Source: a virus
Virus record (IMG/VR): IMGVR_UViG_3300025301_000107
Span: 1-24,794 of that record
Length of the DNA stretch: 24,794 nucleotides
Strand: one strand, 5' to 3'
In this document: piece by piece, positions 8,871 to 16,316 of the stretch
Numbering within the stretch: position 1 is the first letter of the stretch
How the letters are laid out: each line of letters starts with the position of its first letter
The notes under the pieces: model-generated
Databases searched by the model: none
What the model was told of the DNA's origin: nothing
The model's input: only the letters and a program-made list of their open reading frames with translations
Translations under genes and position numbers: made by a program

Positions 8871-9334
8871 TTATTAATCCTAACTATAAATTTCAAATCC
8901 ACCCCTAGTATATGTTTAGTGTCGAATATCACGTAGTTATATGATCTTTTCCCTGCTATCGCTTGATTTGTATGTGAATTAGTAAGAACTTCCTGGGCGA
9001 TAGAGATCCCTTTTTTACTAAAAAAATCCTTCCATTCTATTAGCTCCTCTAAAGAACAATGAGTTCCAATGTGGCTAACAGAATTACGACCACGTTCCTT
9101 AGAATCCATCCAATTATTGCCTTTTGTGTAACTCAAAATCTCAAATTCGTTCCCGGCTAATAAATTATAATTAAAAGACAGATTCGCCTCGTTTGTCCCT
9201 GGAAGACCGAAAATCTCTCCAGTGGCAACAACATGATCTTCTATCCAATCGCCAGCCCCCATTTCATTTAATAAATTCTTGGCGAGTAACGGGTTCTTTG
9301 GATTTATTGCTATTTGCTCAATTTTGAACTTCAT
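8867..9334 (-). CDS. VOC/glyoxalase-superfamily-like protein, 155 aa
   Basis: I take the ATG at 9334, which is 1 nt after the SDR stop, rather than the upstream GTG at 9364. The second half looks like a vicinal-oxygen-chelate (glyoxalase/bleomycin resistance) module: VSHIGTHCSLEELIEWKDFF, then SKKGISIAQEV, then HTN, YNYVIFDT and LGVDLKFIVRI, with a possible metal-binding His in HIGTH and acidic residues in the strands. VOC proteins include isomerases, epimerases, lyases and dioxygenases, so the reaction cannot be named. It is sandwiched between the SDR gene and dnaQ (ATGA overlap). Fold assignment is moderate: the N-terminal half (residues 1-70) is divergent. Confidence 0.6.
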   Translation of the reverse strand: MKFKIEQIAINPKNPLLAKNLLNEMGAGDWIEDHVVATGEIFGLPGTNEANLSFNYNLLAGNEFEILSYTKGNNWMDSKERGRNSVSHIGTHCSLEELIEWKDFFSKKGISIAQEVLTNSHTNQAIAGKRSYNYVIFDTKHILGVDLKFIVRINK

Positions 9335-9335
9335 A

Positions 9336-10010
9336 TTATGCGCCGTAAGGTAAAATACACCCACTAAGATATTTGTGATGATCTTTGTCCTGGATTAAAT
9401 AAGATATAAACAAAGCAACCATCTCTGGAGGTGTTTCTTCACCTGCTAATAATCCATTTAACTGATATTTTTGTGCCTCCTCTTTTGTCCATCCCCTAGT
9501 CATAGTCACCTGGTCATCTATAGAATCGCTCATTCCCGTGCCTTTCATTTTGTTAGGAGCGATCCCAAAAACTGTTATCCCATGCTTTTTTGTTAGCTCC
9601 CTAGCTAACTGTAAGGTCATGATATGAGCGGCACCTTTTGATGCGTTATAAGCAAGGGAGCAGGTCATTGGCACATGAGCAGCATTGCTAACTATATTAA
9701 TTATGGTTCCTTTACTTTTTATCAGCATAGGCAAACATGCCTTTGACATCAGGTAAATTCCCTTGGCATTAGTATCAAGAACCTGATCCCATTGGCTCTC
9801 TTCAAAGTCTTCCAGCCAGTTAATTAGATTTACGCCAGCGTTATTTATCAATATATCTAAATCGCTAATTCCAGACAGATCAGGCTTTCTAACATCCTTT
9901 CCTGTTTCATGGTCATATTGATAAACGTTATGACCATAAGATAATTTTTTAACTAATTCTAATCCAAGCCCTTTTCCTGACCCAGTTATTAAAATATTAC
10001 TCATTTTCAT
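9336..10010 (-). CDS. Short-chain dehydrogenase/reductase (SDR)
   Basis: A 224-aa classical SDR. The NAD(P) site is TGSGKGLG at 9-16 (TGxxxGxG), followed by NNAG at 56-59, the structural Asn N81, catalytic Ser in IVSNAAH (S108) and YNASK with Y121 and K125, so the full Asn-Ser-Tyr-Lys tetrad is present. It should reduce or oxidise a hydroxyl or keto group with NAD(P)H. It is compact: the usual N-terminal region between the Gly motif and NNAG is shortened. The start is ATG 10010, or ATG 10004 two codons in; either overlaps the stop of the upstream gene (9997). It is followed immediately by the VOC-like gene, so both may act on one substrate, such as a nucleotide sugar or modified base; that is inference. 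Confidence 0.93.
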   Translation of the reverse strand: MKMSNILITGSGKGLGLELVKKLSYGHNVYQYDHETGKDVRKPDLSGISDLDILINNAGVNLINWLEDFEESQWDQVLDTNAKGIYLMSKACLPMLIKSKGTIINIVSNAAHVPMTCSLAYNASKGAAHIMTLQLARELTKKHGITVFGIAPNKMKGTGMSDSIDDQVTMTRGWTKEEAQKYQLNGLLAGEETPPEMVALFISYLIQDKDHHKYLSGCILPYGA

Positions 10011-10338
10011 CTTTCATTAGAGATTCAACCATCGCCGCATAAACTGCGGCATCATGAATACTATCCTTGTGTTTTAGTTCGCTATTAGCGAACCTTGTCA
10101 ATTTAACAATCATCAGTTCAAGTAAATGCCATAAATTGAAATCATCTTTTGTTTTTAAATTAACACCGTCAGGGAATAGAGCAATCATTACATTCCCGAC
10201 AGTTTTATAATTATCACCGTATATTAAATTCCGTTCTTTGAAGGTATTTGCCATATTTTGTAAAATTTCAGCGGCATTAATCTTCTTCCTCTCTACCCCT
10301 TTGTGCGTAACCGTCCTGGTGTCCTTCGTCAAAGCCAT
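9997..10338 (-). CDS. Conserved phage protein, 113 aa (DUF6378-like)
   Basis: I start this gene at ATG 10338, because AAGGAAGGGAG lies just before it; ATG 10362 and TTG 10368 in the same frame lack one. The protein is helical and has the pattern ERNLIYGDNYKTVG, then MIALFPDGVNLKT, then FNLWHLLELMIVKLTRFA and HKDSIHDAAVYAAM, which I associate with a widespread phage family of unknown function (I believe DUF6378; not checked). The acidic and helical layout recalls all-alpha NTP pyrophosphohydrolases, and a nucleotide-pool role would suit the context, but I cannot see a complete MazG-type metal site. Its first 62 nt lie inside the upstream 81-aa gene, and its end overlaps the SDR start. Confidence 0.78.
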   Translation of the reverse strand: MALTKDTRTVTHKGVERKKINAAEILQNMANTFKERNLIYGDNYKTVGNVMIALFPDGVNLKTKDDFNLWHLLELMIVKLTRFANSELKHKDSIHDAAVYAAMVESLMKDENE

Positions 10339-10522
10339 TCTCCCTTCCTTTATTGTATCCATTATCAAAGGCAGTTTTTATTTTATTTTGGATATCTTCC
10401 TCACTAACATTGGATCTTTCAATAGCCATATACAGTTCATCTTTTAGACTAGCCCTGATATCGAATACCCTAGCTACCTTCTCCCCATTCACCTCGATGT
10501 CATTTCCGACTAACTCAATCAT
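10277..10522 (-). CDS. Hypothetical 81-aa protein with GX3-type repeat tail
   Basis: The first 28 residues look like two beta strands (MIELVGNDIEVNGEKVARVFDI), the middle is helical and acidic, and the C-terminus shows regularly spaced glycines with aromatic residues: NGYNKGRENGFDEGHQDGYA. The spacing (GYxxGxxxGFxxGxxxGY) resembles the deca-GX3 motif known from Yae1-like proteins. The function is unknown. ATG 10522 overlaps the stop of the upstream gene by 8 nt, and the C-terminal 20 residues are encoded in DNA that also holds the ribosome-binding site and first codons of the next gene. Confidence 0.72.
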   Translation of the reverse strand: MIELVGNDIEVNGEKVARVFDIRASLKDELYMAIERSNVSEEDIQNKIKTAFDNGYNKGRENGFDEGHQDGYAQRGREEED

Positions 10523-11006
10523 TTAATAATCTCCCTGCGTATAAACAAGTTAATCCCTCGGATTGCCACATAGACACGCATCTAAAGTCAGATTCGATCA
10601 CAAACCATACAAATGGCGGCTTGTTCTTCAATTTCTCGTCATACAGCCTCATCTTAACATTAGAGTTGCCTGAGCAATCACCGCGAGGACGCATCAATAG
10701 GCCATCGAAGTGAATATCGTTAAGCTGCAACCAGGTTTGGCATTCTTTCCGATACTGCTCGTCACGATCACTAATAACGATTACGTACTCACTGTGTAGT
10801 TTTCTAATCAGTCCACATACGTTCTCCGCTGGCTTCCTTGGTGATCGGGACTGAATACCGGCTGGTGCAAAATCTTCATCTAATTGCTTTACCCCCGAAT
10901 AATAGTCCTGAACCATTGCCTCGAAATCCACGATGACTGTTCTCGGTCCTAGTGAGGAAGATTGTTCTGGCATAGTCCCTCCTCTACCTAAGCTATTTAC
11001 AGGCAT
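10515..11006 (-). CDS. PNKP/HAD-like phosphatase-domain protein with altered catalytic residues
   Basis: The 163-aa protein aligns by eye with the 3'-phosphatase (HAD) domain of T4-type polynucleotide kinase: ISDRDEQYRKECQTWL (cf. SGRDE..R..T..WL), FDGLLMRPRGD, VKMRLYDEKL and MWQSEGLTCLYAGR. The catalytic DxD of motif I is D27-F-E29, motif II is SDR instead of SGR, and the late acidic motif (usually DDR) reads ESDFR. The nucleophile position may survive as D27, but the acid/base Asp is Glu, so activity is doubtful. It could be an inactive, binding-only relative or a phosphatase of changed specificity. AAGGAG lies 5 nt before ATG 11006. It sits between the HTH-like gene and two small unknowns. 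Confidence 0.75.
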   Translation of the reverse strand: MPVNSLGRGGTMPEQSSSLGPRTVIVDFEAMVQDYYSGVKQLDEDFAPAGIQSRSPRKPAENVCGLIRKLHSEYVIVISDRDEQYRKECQTWLQLNDIHFDGLLMRPRGDCSGNSNVKMRLYDEKLKNKPPFVWFVIESDFRCVSMWQSEGLTCLYAGRLLND

Positions 11007-11018
11007 ATGTTCTCCTTT

Positions 11019-11231
11019 CTAACCGAAGATGAAACGCTTTACCCTGGCGAAAAAACCAGGTTTATGCGGCTGTAATTTGTACCGGTGTAACGCATGGTTA
11101 ATTTGAATTGGGCTTTTCCCGGTGTATTCGGCAATTTGCTTTGTTGTCATCTTTCGATTATTTTTTAATGCTCTTACAGCCAGCACTTCACCATCAGTCC
11201 ATTTGTGATACGTTTTTTTATTATCAGACAT
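11019..11231 (-). CDS. Small basic HTH-like protein, 70 aa
   Basis: The first 55 residues look like a DNA-binding tri-helical domain: KWTDGEVLAVRALK (helix 1), MTTKQIAEYTG (helix 2) and SPIQINHALHRYK (recognition helix). The W-T-x-x-E-x-x-x-V start resembles SANT/Myb-like or homeodomain-like HTH proteins of phages. The C-terminal end is basic (FFARVKRFIFG). It may be a regulator or a DNA-packing helper; the target is unknown. ATG 11231 overlaps the thyX stop by 8 nt, with AGAGGA upstream. Confidence 0.7.
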   Translation of the reverse strand: MSDNKKTYHKWTDGEVLAVRALKNNRKMTTKQIAEYTGKSPIQINHALHRYKLQPHKPGFFARVKRFIFG

Positions 11232-11883
11232 TTGTTTCCTCTCTATTTAAAGGTGTCGCCATTGATGGAGCCGCCCATTCTTTTGGTGTTAAAAATGGTT
11301 CTGCCCAAGGATGAACTTTAATGACTTCTTCAATCATTAGTTTGAATATCTTTTGATATTCGCCCTGTGCTCGTGGACTGAGCCTTGATTTCGCCATTTC
11401 ACTAAGTGTTCTCAAATTAAATTTGGCAATAATATTCGTATTGATATTTGTTGGCAATAATCCTCTGGCATCTTCCGGTGGAACATGATTCCGAATTAAT
11501 TGATATGATTTATTTATATGTTCCATACATTCATCATAAATTTCTTTTGCCTTTGGATTTTCCTCAATTTTCAGTGGGGTATAATAATTAAACCCGGACA
11601 TATCCACGACTCTTTGAGACTGTTGAGCATATGATGCGTTCCTGGTGCGAACTAATTGATGCGTAAATGCCCTGCTTACTCCTCTAAGACTGAATATGTA
11701 GTCAATGAATTCCCAGGATGAACGAATCGTATTGAGCATATGCTCAAGTTCTTTTTGCTTTTCATCCCATGGCCAACCTCTAATTTTTTCATAAGCATAG
11801 TCGTCATCAATTAGACGAGTGTTTTTTGTTAGCAGGAGTAGGTTGACGGCATCATATGTGCAATTGATTAGCTCAACTTTCAT
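11224..11883 (-). CDS. thyX: Flavin-dependent thymidylate synthase ThyX
   Basis: ThyX makes dTMP from dUMP using FAD, NADPH and methylene-tetrahydrofolate. The signature appears as RTRNASYAQQSQR at 79-91, the phage-style variant of RHRxxSxxxxSxR with Thr in place of the first His. PEDARGLLP and FNLRTLSEMAKSRLSPRAQ match the second half of the active site. Length 219 aa is normal. The frame extends upstream to 11970, but the ATG at 11883 has AAGGAG 6 nt before it and begins the canonical MKVELI strand, so it is the start. The first 11 nt overlap the end of the FAD-oxidoreductase gene. A role in the deoxynucleotide pool is certain in kind; whether the product is later modified is open. Confidence 0.95.
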   Translation of the reverse strand: MKVELINCTYDAVNLLLLTKNTRLIDDDYAYEKIRGWPWDEKQKELEHMLNTIRSSWEFIDYIFSLRGVSRAFTHQLVRTRNASYAQQSQRVVDMSGFNYYTPLKIEENPKAKEIYDECMEHINKSYQLIRNHVPPEDARGLLPTNINTNIIAKFNLRTLSEMAKSRLSPRAQGEYQKIFKLMIEEVIKVHPWAEPFLTPKEWAAPSMATPLNREETNV

Positions 11884-12814
11884 TTTTTTCTCCTTTTTGA
11901 GAATACATCCATCTAGTATAATCAGTCCCTCCTCTAATAAATTCTTCAATGACCTGTAGATCATTAACAATGTCGTCCATTAAAATTTGACGCCAGGTTG
12001 CGAATCTTCCAACGGAATAAATGTTATATTTAGTGGTCATTTGGAAAATAAATTCTTTTCGTAACCTGTTATCAACTGGTAAAATCTTACCGTATTCCTG
12101 AGACAACTCCTCTATGTCAACTAATTTCTTAGGGTTAAACCCAAAATCATTAATCAAAACACCAATGATATTTTGTCCAGCGTTAGTCACAGGCTTTGAA
12201 ATTGATTCCGAGATAACCAAATCGCCAATCACAGATACCCTGTAGTGCGGGACATTAGGATCAGGGTAATATATTGTCTGGTAAATATCGCATTTTATCC
12301 CGGCTATTCTTGCCCTTTGAGTATAAATTTTTTGCTTATAAAACTCAGGTATCTCTTTCCATCCAACCATCTTCATTAAATCAGGCATTGGTATGGTGGA
12401 AATAATCGGTTCAGAAGAATTTTTGATCTTATCAATGGTCAAGGAATTAGAGTATTTTATTCTACAATTTTCGGCCATTGATTTCACAAGATTAAATGGC
12501 GCAATATATCTATCCGAAGGAGAAAGATCGTTTATTGATCTGTTCATAATAGAGCCAGTTACTTTTTGAGAATACATATTACTAAAGAATATGTTTGGCT
12601 CACTAAATATCCTGCCATCATACTTAATTACTTTATTTACCCTGACCTTTTTAAATGGAATCGCACATGCGGTTCCGACTTTATCAGTCCTAAATCTAAG
12701 TAATGCCCCATGACTATTCGGTAAATCGTTTTTATCCTCACATATATCAGGATTGAACGATCTGAATATATTTCCGGCTAAAAGCCCTGTTAAACCTGCC
12801 CCATAAATAATCAT
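11873..12814 (-). CDS. FAD/NAD(P)-binding oxidoreductase-like protein, 313 aa
   Basis: The N-terminus MIIYGAGLTGLLAGNIFR is a beta-alpha-beta dinucleotide fold with the GxGxxG pattern (GAGLTG at 5-10), and the C-terminus has the second FAD contact of this class (NIYSVGRFATWRQILMDDIVND). The layout recalls UDP-galactopyranose mutase or amine-oxidase-like flavoproteins, but at 313 aa it is shorter and I cannot assign a substrate. AAGGA lies 6 nt before ATG 12814. The stop falls inside the thyX start, implying coupled translation with another flavoenzyme. Confidence 0.8.
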   Translation of the reverse strand: MIIYGAGLTGLLAGNIFRSFNPDICEDKNDLPNSHGALLRFRTDKVGTACAIPFKKVRVNKVIKYDGRIFSEPNIFFSNMYSQKVTGSIMNRSINDLSPSDRYIAPFNLVKSMAENCRIKYSNSLTIDKIKNSSEPIISTIPMPDLMKMVGWKEIPEFYKQKIYTQRARIAGIKCDIYQTIYYPDPNVPHYRVSVIGDLVISESISKPVTNAGQNIIGVLINDFGFNPKKLVDIEELSQEYGKILPVDNRLRKEFIFQMTTKYNIYSVGRFATWRQILMDDIVNDLQVIEEFIRGGTDYTRWMYSQKGEKNES

Positions 12815-12842
12815 ATTTTTCCTTTCTTCTTAAAATAAAATC

Positions 12843-12857
12843 TAATTTAATAAATTA
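12843..12857. promoter_or_regulatory. AT-rich palindrome upstream of the FAD gene
   Basis: A perfect inverted repeat, TAATTT-AAT-AAATTA, lies in the 53-nt gap before the FAD gene. The gap is almost pure A/T and has TTGAAA on the minus strand (12860-12865) as a possible -35, but no good -10 at the right distance. It could be an operator or simply AT-rich sequence. Confidence 0.25.
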
Positions 12858-12867
12858 TTTTCAAAAT

Positions 12868-13263
12868 TCACCACCCTGTTTTTGTATGTCCATTTTCTAT
12901 TAGATCAAACAACACTTCCTGTTCCACATGGCTAATCTTCCCCGAGCCAACTACACATAGGTAAGTATTCGCGGGTAAGTGAGGCGGGATTTGGACAATT
13001 GTGTATGTTTTCTTTTTTGTGTTTAACCACATCACGGTCCTTACCTCTTGGACCACGCTTTGGTTATGCGCCTCGATAAGGACTGGTTCTAGCATGAACA
13101 GGAATGGCTTCTCTTTCCATTTATCGTTTAAATTGTCCATGATATCCTTGATTGGGGCGCATGGCTTCGTGACGGTGAACGTGAGTACCTTCCCTGGTTC
13201 CTGGGCGAAAACTGTAAACGAGAATAGAAATAAGAATATTGCTAATATGAGGTTATATCTCAT
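12868..13263 (-). CDS. Secreted/periplasmic protein with signal peptide, 131 aa
   Basis: Starting at ATG 13263 (the upstream GTG 13284 would place extra charged residues before the signal), the N-terminus is a textbook Sec signal peptide: MRYN, then LILAIFLFLFSFTVFA, with cleavage expected at VFA-QE. The mature part (about 111 aa) has two cysteines (in TKPCAPIK and TYLCVVGSG) that could pair, and beta-type stretches; no family is recognised. It overlaps the helicase stop by 11 nt. A protein exported to the periplasm is unusual inside a replication array and might act in superinfection exclusion or on the host envelope; that is inference. Confidence 0.78.
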   Translation of the reverse strand: MRYNLILAIFLFLFSFTVFAQEPGKVLTFTVTKPCAPIKDIMDNLNDKWKEKPFLFMLEPVLIEAHNQSVVQEVRTVMWLNTKKKTYTIVQIPPHLPANTYLCVVGSGKISHVEQEVLFDLIENGHTKTGW

Positions 13264-14722
13264 AATACCGGAGTCCTCTCGCACGAACTAAGAACAGATT
13301 TTCCTTCGCCCTTGTCAAAGCTACATACCAAACTCGGTTCTCTTCATCCTTGTGGGCATTCTCCCAACTGAGCCTACCCATATCAGTCAACAGCACAACG
13401 GAATCTGCTTCGCCTCCCTTGGACTGGTGGATCGTGCTGATCGTTATCTTGGGCTTACCTGAAAAATTCTCTCCATTGCGTAGACACGAGCGCAGATACT
13501 CTCTCTCATCCGGGGCAATCCCCTTGAGCATACTCATCCAATCAATGTCTCTGGCACTAACTGGAAATCCAAAATCAGTAATTGAATATTTCTCTTTTAT
13601 AGTAGCTAATTCTACTTTTGACCCAAAGAATTGGACAAGGTTCTTAGCGTCGTAAATAGTTATCATCTCTCCTTTACGAAGCATTTCCCAACTCTTTATT
13701 GCCCTTGTTTCATCAGTTTCCAACGAGTTTTTACCATTATACAAGTAGGCATGACCTTGCTGCCTTACGGCTGCTTTTAGTCTGTTTAACAAGAACCTGC
13801 TACGGCTTAAACAAAGCCAGGAGCCTTCTCGTGAAAAATCAATTTGCTGTTCGTCCGCAACGTACTCCACCATGCCAGGGGCCATACGAGGGGACCAAGG
13901 CTTCTGGTATCTGTGTTTGATCCTGTCCACTACGTTTAAAGCCAGTTTGTGTACGGCTTTAGGGATACGATAGCTTTGAGGAAGAATTACCCGGTCACCT
14001 TTCAAAGTTAAAAAACGGTTTATAGCTGCCCCTGCAAAAGTGAAAATTGCCTGATCGTCATCTCCTGCGATGTGAACCTCTTTAGCTTTACTCGCTATAT
14101 TTATGGCGACTTTGTACTGGAGTAGGCTCATGTCCTGCGCCTCATCAAATATACAAATGTCAACTGGTAGAGGGGCATCATACTGTTCGAGCATGTCGGT
14201 AAAATCTAAAAGATCATTCTCATGCTTATATGCTCTTAGGCTGTTATCGTATTGACGAACTGCGTGTAAAGTTAGATCAGGAATTTGGGTAAAATTGTAT
14301 TGATCTTCCAAGGATCTCATACTTATCCTTGCCAAAGATTCAATGCGAGAGCACTTATCTCCGAGGCCGTCACCTAAATGAATCCCTAAATTCTCATCGT
14401 AGATTCCCTTAAACTTAACTCCCAACGCTTTACCGAGTCTTCGGTAATGAGAGTTAGTCATTATATCGTCCCGTTTTAATTCTAGCATTCTAAATGCAAG
14501 GCTGTGGAGCGTCCTAAAGTAAGGGAATCTCTCTTCTTCTAAATTAAATTGCTGCATCGCCCGCTCCTGGGCTTCATAAGCAGCTTTACGGGTGAAGGCC
14601 AAGTATGCAATTCGTTCGGGGGGAATTCCTCGACTCAATGCCCCTTCCACGATTTTCAATAGGCTCGTGGTCTTCCCGGTCCCTGGAGGACCAAGGATGA
14701 TTTGTACTTGTCGATCCGACAT
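13253..14722 (-). CDS. UvrD/Rep-like superfamily 1A DNA helicase
   Basis: A 489-aa SF1A helicase. Motif I LGPPGTGKTTS is at 10-20, motif Ia AYLAFTRKAAYEA at 39-51, motif II DEAQD at 193-197, motif III GDDDQAIFTFAGA at 220-232, motif IV LPQSYR at 247-252, then ISTIHQSKGGEAD and finally YVALTRAKENLFLV (motif VI). It is shorter than UvrD (720 aa), with reduced 1B and 2B insertions, as in phage relatives such as T4 Dda. Such enzymes unwind DNA 3'-5' or clear forks. ATG 14722 overlaps the primase stop as TAATG, so primase and helicase are probably made together. No DnaB-type helicase is seen in the window. Confidence 0.95.
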   Translation of the reverse strand: MSDRQVQIILGPPGTGKTTSLLKIVEGALSRGIPPERIAYLAFTRKAAYEAQERAMQQFNLEEERFPYFRTLHSLAFRMLELKRDDIMTNSHYRRLGKALGVKFKGIYDENLGIHLGDGLGDKCSRIESLARISMRSLEDQYNFTQIPDLTLHAVRQYDNSLRAYKHENDLLDFTDMLEQYDAPLPVDICIFDEAQDMSLLQYKVAINIASKAKEVHIAGDDDQAIFTFAGAAINRFLTLKGDRVILPQSYRIPKAVHKLALNVVDRIKHRYQKPWSPRMAPGMVEYVADEQQIDFSREGSWLCLSRSRFLLNRLKAAVRQQGHAYLYNGKNSLETDETRAIKSWEMLRKGEMITIYDAKNLVQFFGSKVELATIKEKYSITDFGFPVSARDIDWMSMLKGIAPDEREYLRSCLRNGENFSGKPKITISTIHQSKGGEADSVVLLTDMGRLSWENAHKDEENRVWYVALTRAKENLFLVRARGLRYYEI

Positions 14723-16248
14723 TAGAATTGCTCGGCCAAAGTATCTGGTACTGCCAACTCATCATCATCATAAAATTCAGGGGCAGGAACAGACCAAACC
14801 TTAACTGGCTTTGATTTAATACGAAAGGTTTTTCGGTCTCCTCCAGAGGATCGTAGCCATGACCAGATTTGGTGTTGAGACTGGTACTTGAAACGCCTGG
14901 CATCGAGGTAGATGAACAGATCCTCACTTCTAAAATACACCTTTGATTCATCAGAATCATGCCAAGGCTTTGCGTTCATTATCTCATCCTTATGACGAGC
15001 CTGTACCTTCCCTGTAAGAAAACCGTCAAGTACCTTCTCGAATTGACCTTGCGGCGAGGCGTCATCAGGATCTTGTATCACTTCCACAGAAGTTAAAAGT
15101 TCATTGATTCGACTTTCCCATCTCTGGACAGCCATCGTACTAGGACATTTATTCAAACGTTCAACGCAAATCTTCTGGAGTTGACGCTGGTCGAGTAGCT
15201 GTTGGGTTGTCACCTCTATTCGCTCACCTCCAACATCCAAGTACCATCGTACACTAGAGCGGTTCTCTGTCTCGTACTTGGTAATGGCATCAATCTGGAT
15301 CTCCTGCCCGCCGCCTGTACGTCCAACCCCGTACTTACGGGTCAGGCACTTAGACTTCTCGCAAAAGTTACAAATTGGTGCCTGTTTACAGGTATAGGCA
15401 TAGTTTTTTTTAGATACCGACTTGATAAGTCCATTGACCTCTCCGGACGGCAGCGGGGTGGATAAAGCCTCGTAGTTGAACTTCATCAGCGACTCTTGCC
15501 AGTCGTCAGGCTCCTTCTTCCTAAAATATACGCCCACGTTGAATAGTGAATTGTTTCGTCCACCTTCCGGGAACCCCATCGTCATAATGTGCTGTAAGCA
15601 TGGCGGTCCATCAGAAAATTTATCAGTTAGATCCGGGGCATATTTATCAAGATCCTCATACGTTGTTCTCTTATCTTCTGCTAGGTCCAAGAAACCTTCA
15701 AGGGCTAGTCTCTTCCCATTGTGAATTGCGTAACGCTCAGTATTATTCCCACCCCAATATGGTAAATTTATCCAATTTCCTCTATCATGCGCATTCGCAC
15801 GGGAAATTTGTTTTGGAAATATTTCGGAGCCTCCGTAGCCTAAAATGGCTGCAAATTCATTTAGCTTCGCCACCATGTCAACTGCGGCTATCGGTGGATC
15901 TGTGAATAAGTATAGATGCGCCCCTCCAGATTTACTTCTGCAAAGAACCAGGGGTGTATTTCTTATTTTTATTTCCAACTCTTCTAAGCTCTCCTCCAGT
16001 TTTGTTTCACCTCTTATGTCGATGTCTATACAACCAAAGCTGCAAGAGTTATCTTCTCGCAGCATTATGATTCCCAAAATAAATGACTCTCCATTTAGGT
16101 GGGATTCAAATATATCCTTAGTGGCAGTCTCCGCAATTGTGACCGCTCTACCAGACATTTTTCCGTCTGCTTCTTTTTGTTGAACTCGATATTGGCCGTG
16201 AGCCTTCTCATAGCCAGAGAATAAATTCATAAACCTTTCTGCATTCAT
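14722..16248 (-). CDS. Archaeo-eukaryotic-type primase (AEP/PrimPol-like)
   Basis: This 508-aa protein has the AEP core: motif I CIDIDIRG with D75 and D77 binding metal, motif II RSKSGGAHLYLF with H111, and SEIFPKQ near 141-147. It should make primers and may also extend DNA. After the catalytic domain come GPPCLQHI with PEGGRNNSLFNVGVYFR (about 214-242), typical of the PriCT-like helical part, and a cysteine cluster C287-x5-C293-x2-C296-x4-C301 that could bind zinc or, with C217, an Fe-S cluster as in PriL. The C-terminal 200 residues are unassigned. The SD is weak (CGGGA 8 nt before ATG 16248), and a strong terminator lies 15 nt upstream. Confidence 0.9.
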   Translation of the reverse strand: MNAERFMNLFSGYEKAHGQYRVQQKEADGKMSGRAVTIAETATKDIFESHLNGESFILGIIMLREDNSCSFGCIDIDIRGETKLEESLEELEIKIRNTPLVLCRSKSGGAHLYLFTDPPIAAVDMVAKLNEFAAILGYGGSEIFPKQISRANAHDRGNWINLPYWGGNNTERYAIHNGKRLALEGFLDLAEDKRTTYEDLDKYAPDLTDKFSDGPPCLQHIMTMGFPEGGRNNSLFNVGVYFRKKEPDDWQESLMKFNYEALSTPLPSGEVNGLIKSVSKKNYAYTCKQAPICNFCEKSKCLTRKYGVGRTGGGQEIQIDAITKYETENRSSVRWYLDVGGERIEVTTQQLLDQRQLQKICVERLNKCPSTMAVQRWESRINELLTSVEVIQDPDDASPQGQFEKVLDGFLTGKVQARHKDEIMNAKPWHDSDESKVYFRSEDLFIYLDARRFKYQSQHQIWSWLRSSGGDRKTFRIKSKPVKVWSVPAPEFYDDDELAVPDTLAEQF

Positions 16249-16263
16249 TCAAAATCCCGTTCT

Positions 16264-16302
16264 AAAAAAAAGGGGAAGAAAGCTAATTAGCCAACTTCCC
16301 CT
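16264..16302 (-). terminator. Rho-independent terminator before the primase gene
   Basis: On the minus strand AGGGGAAG pairs perfectly with CTTCCCCT (16271-16278 with 16295-16302). Inside, GCTAATTAGC is itself a perfect palindrome. The hairpin is followed by eight T residues (16271-16264). It follows the candidate SSB gene stop by 14 nt. Confidence 0.9.
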
Positions 16303-16316
16303 AATCAAATAGTCAG

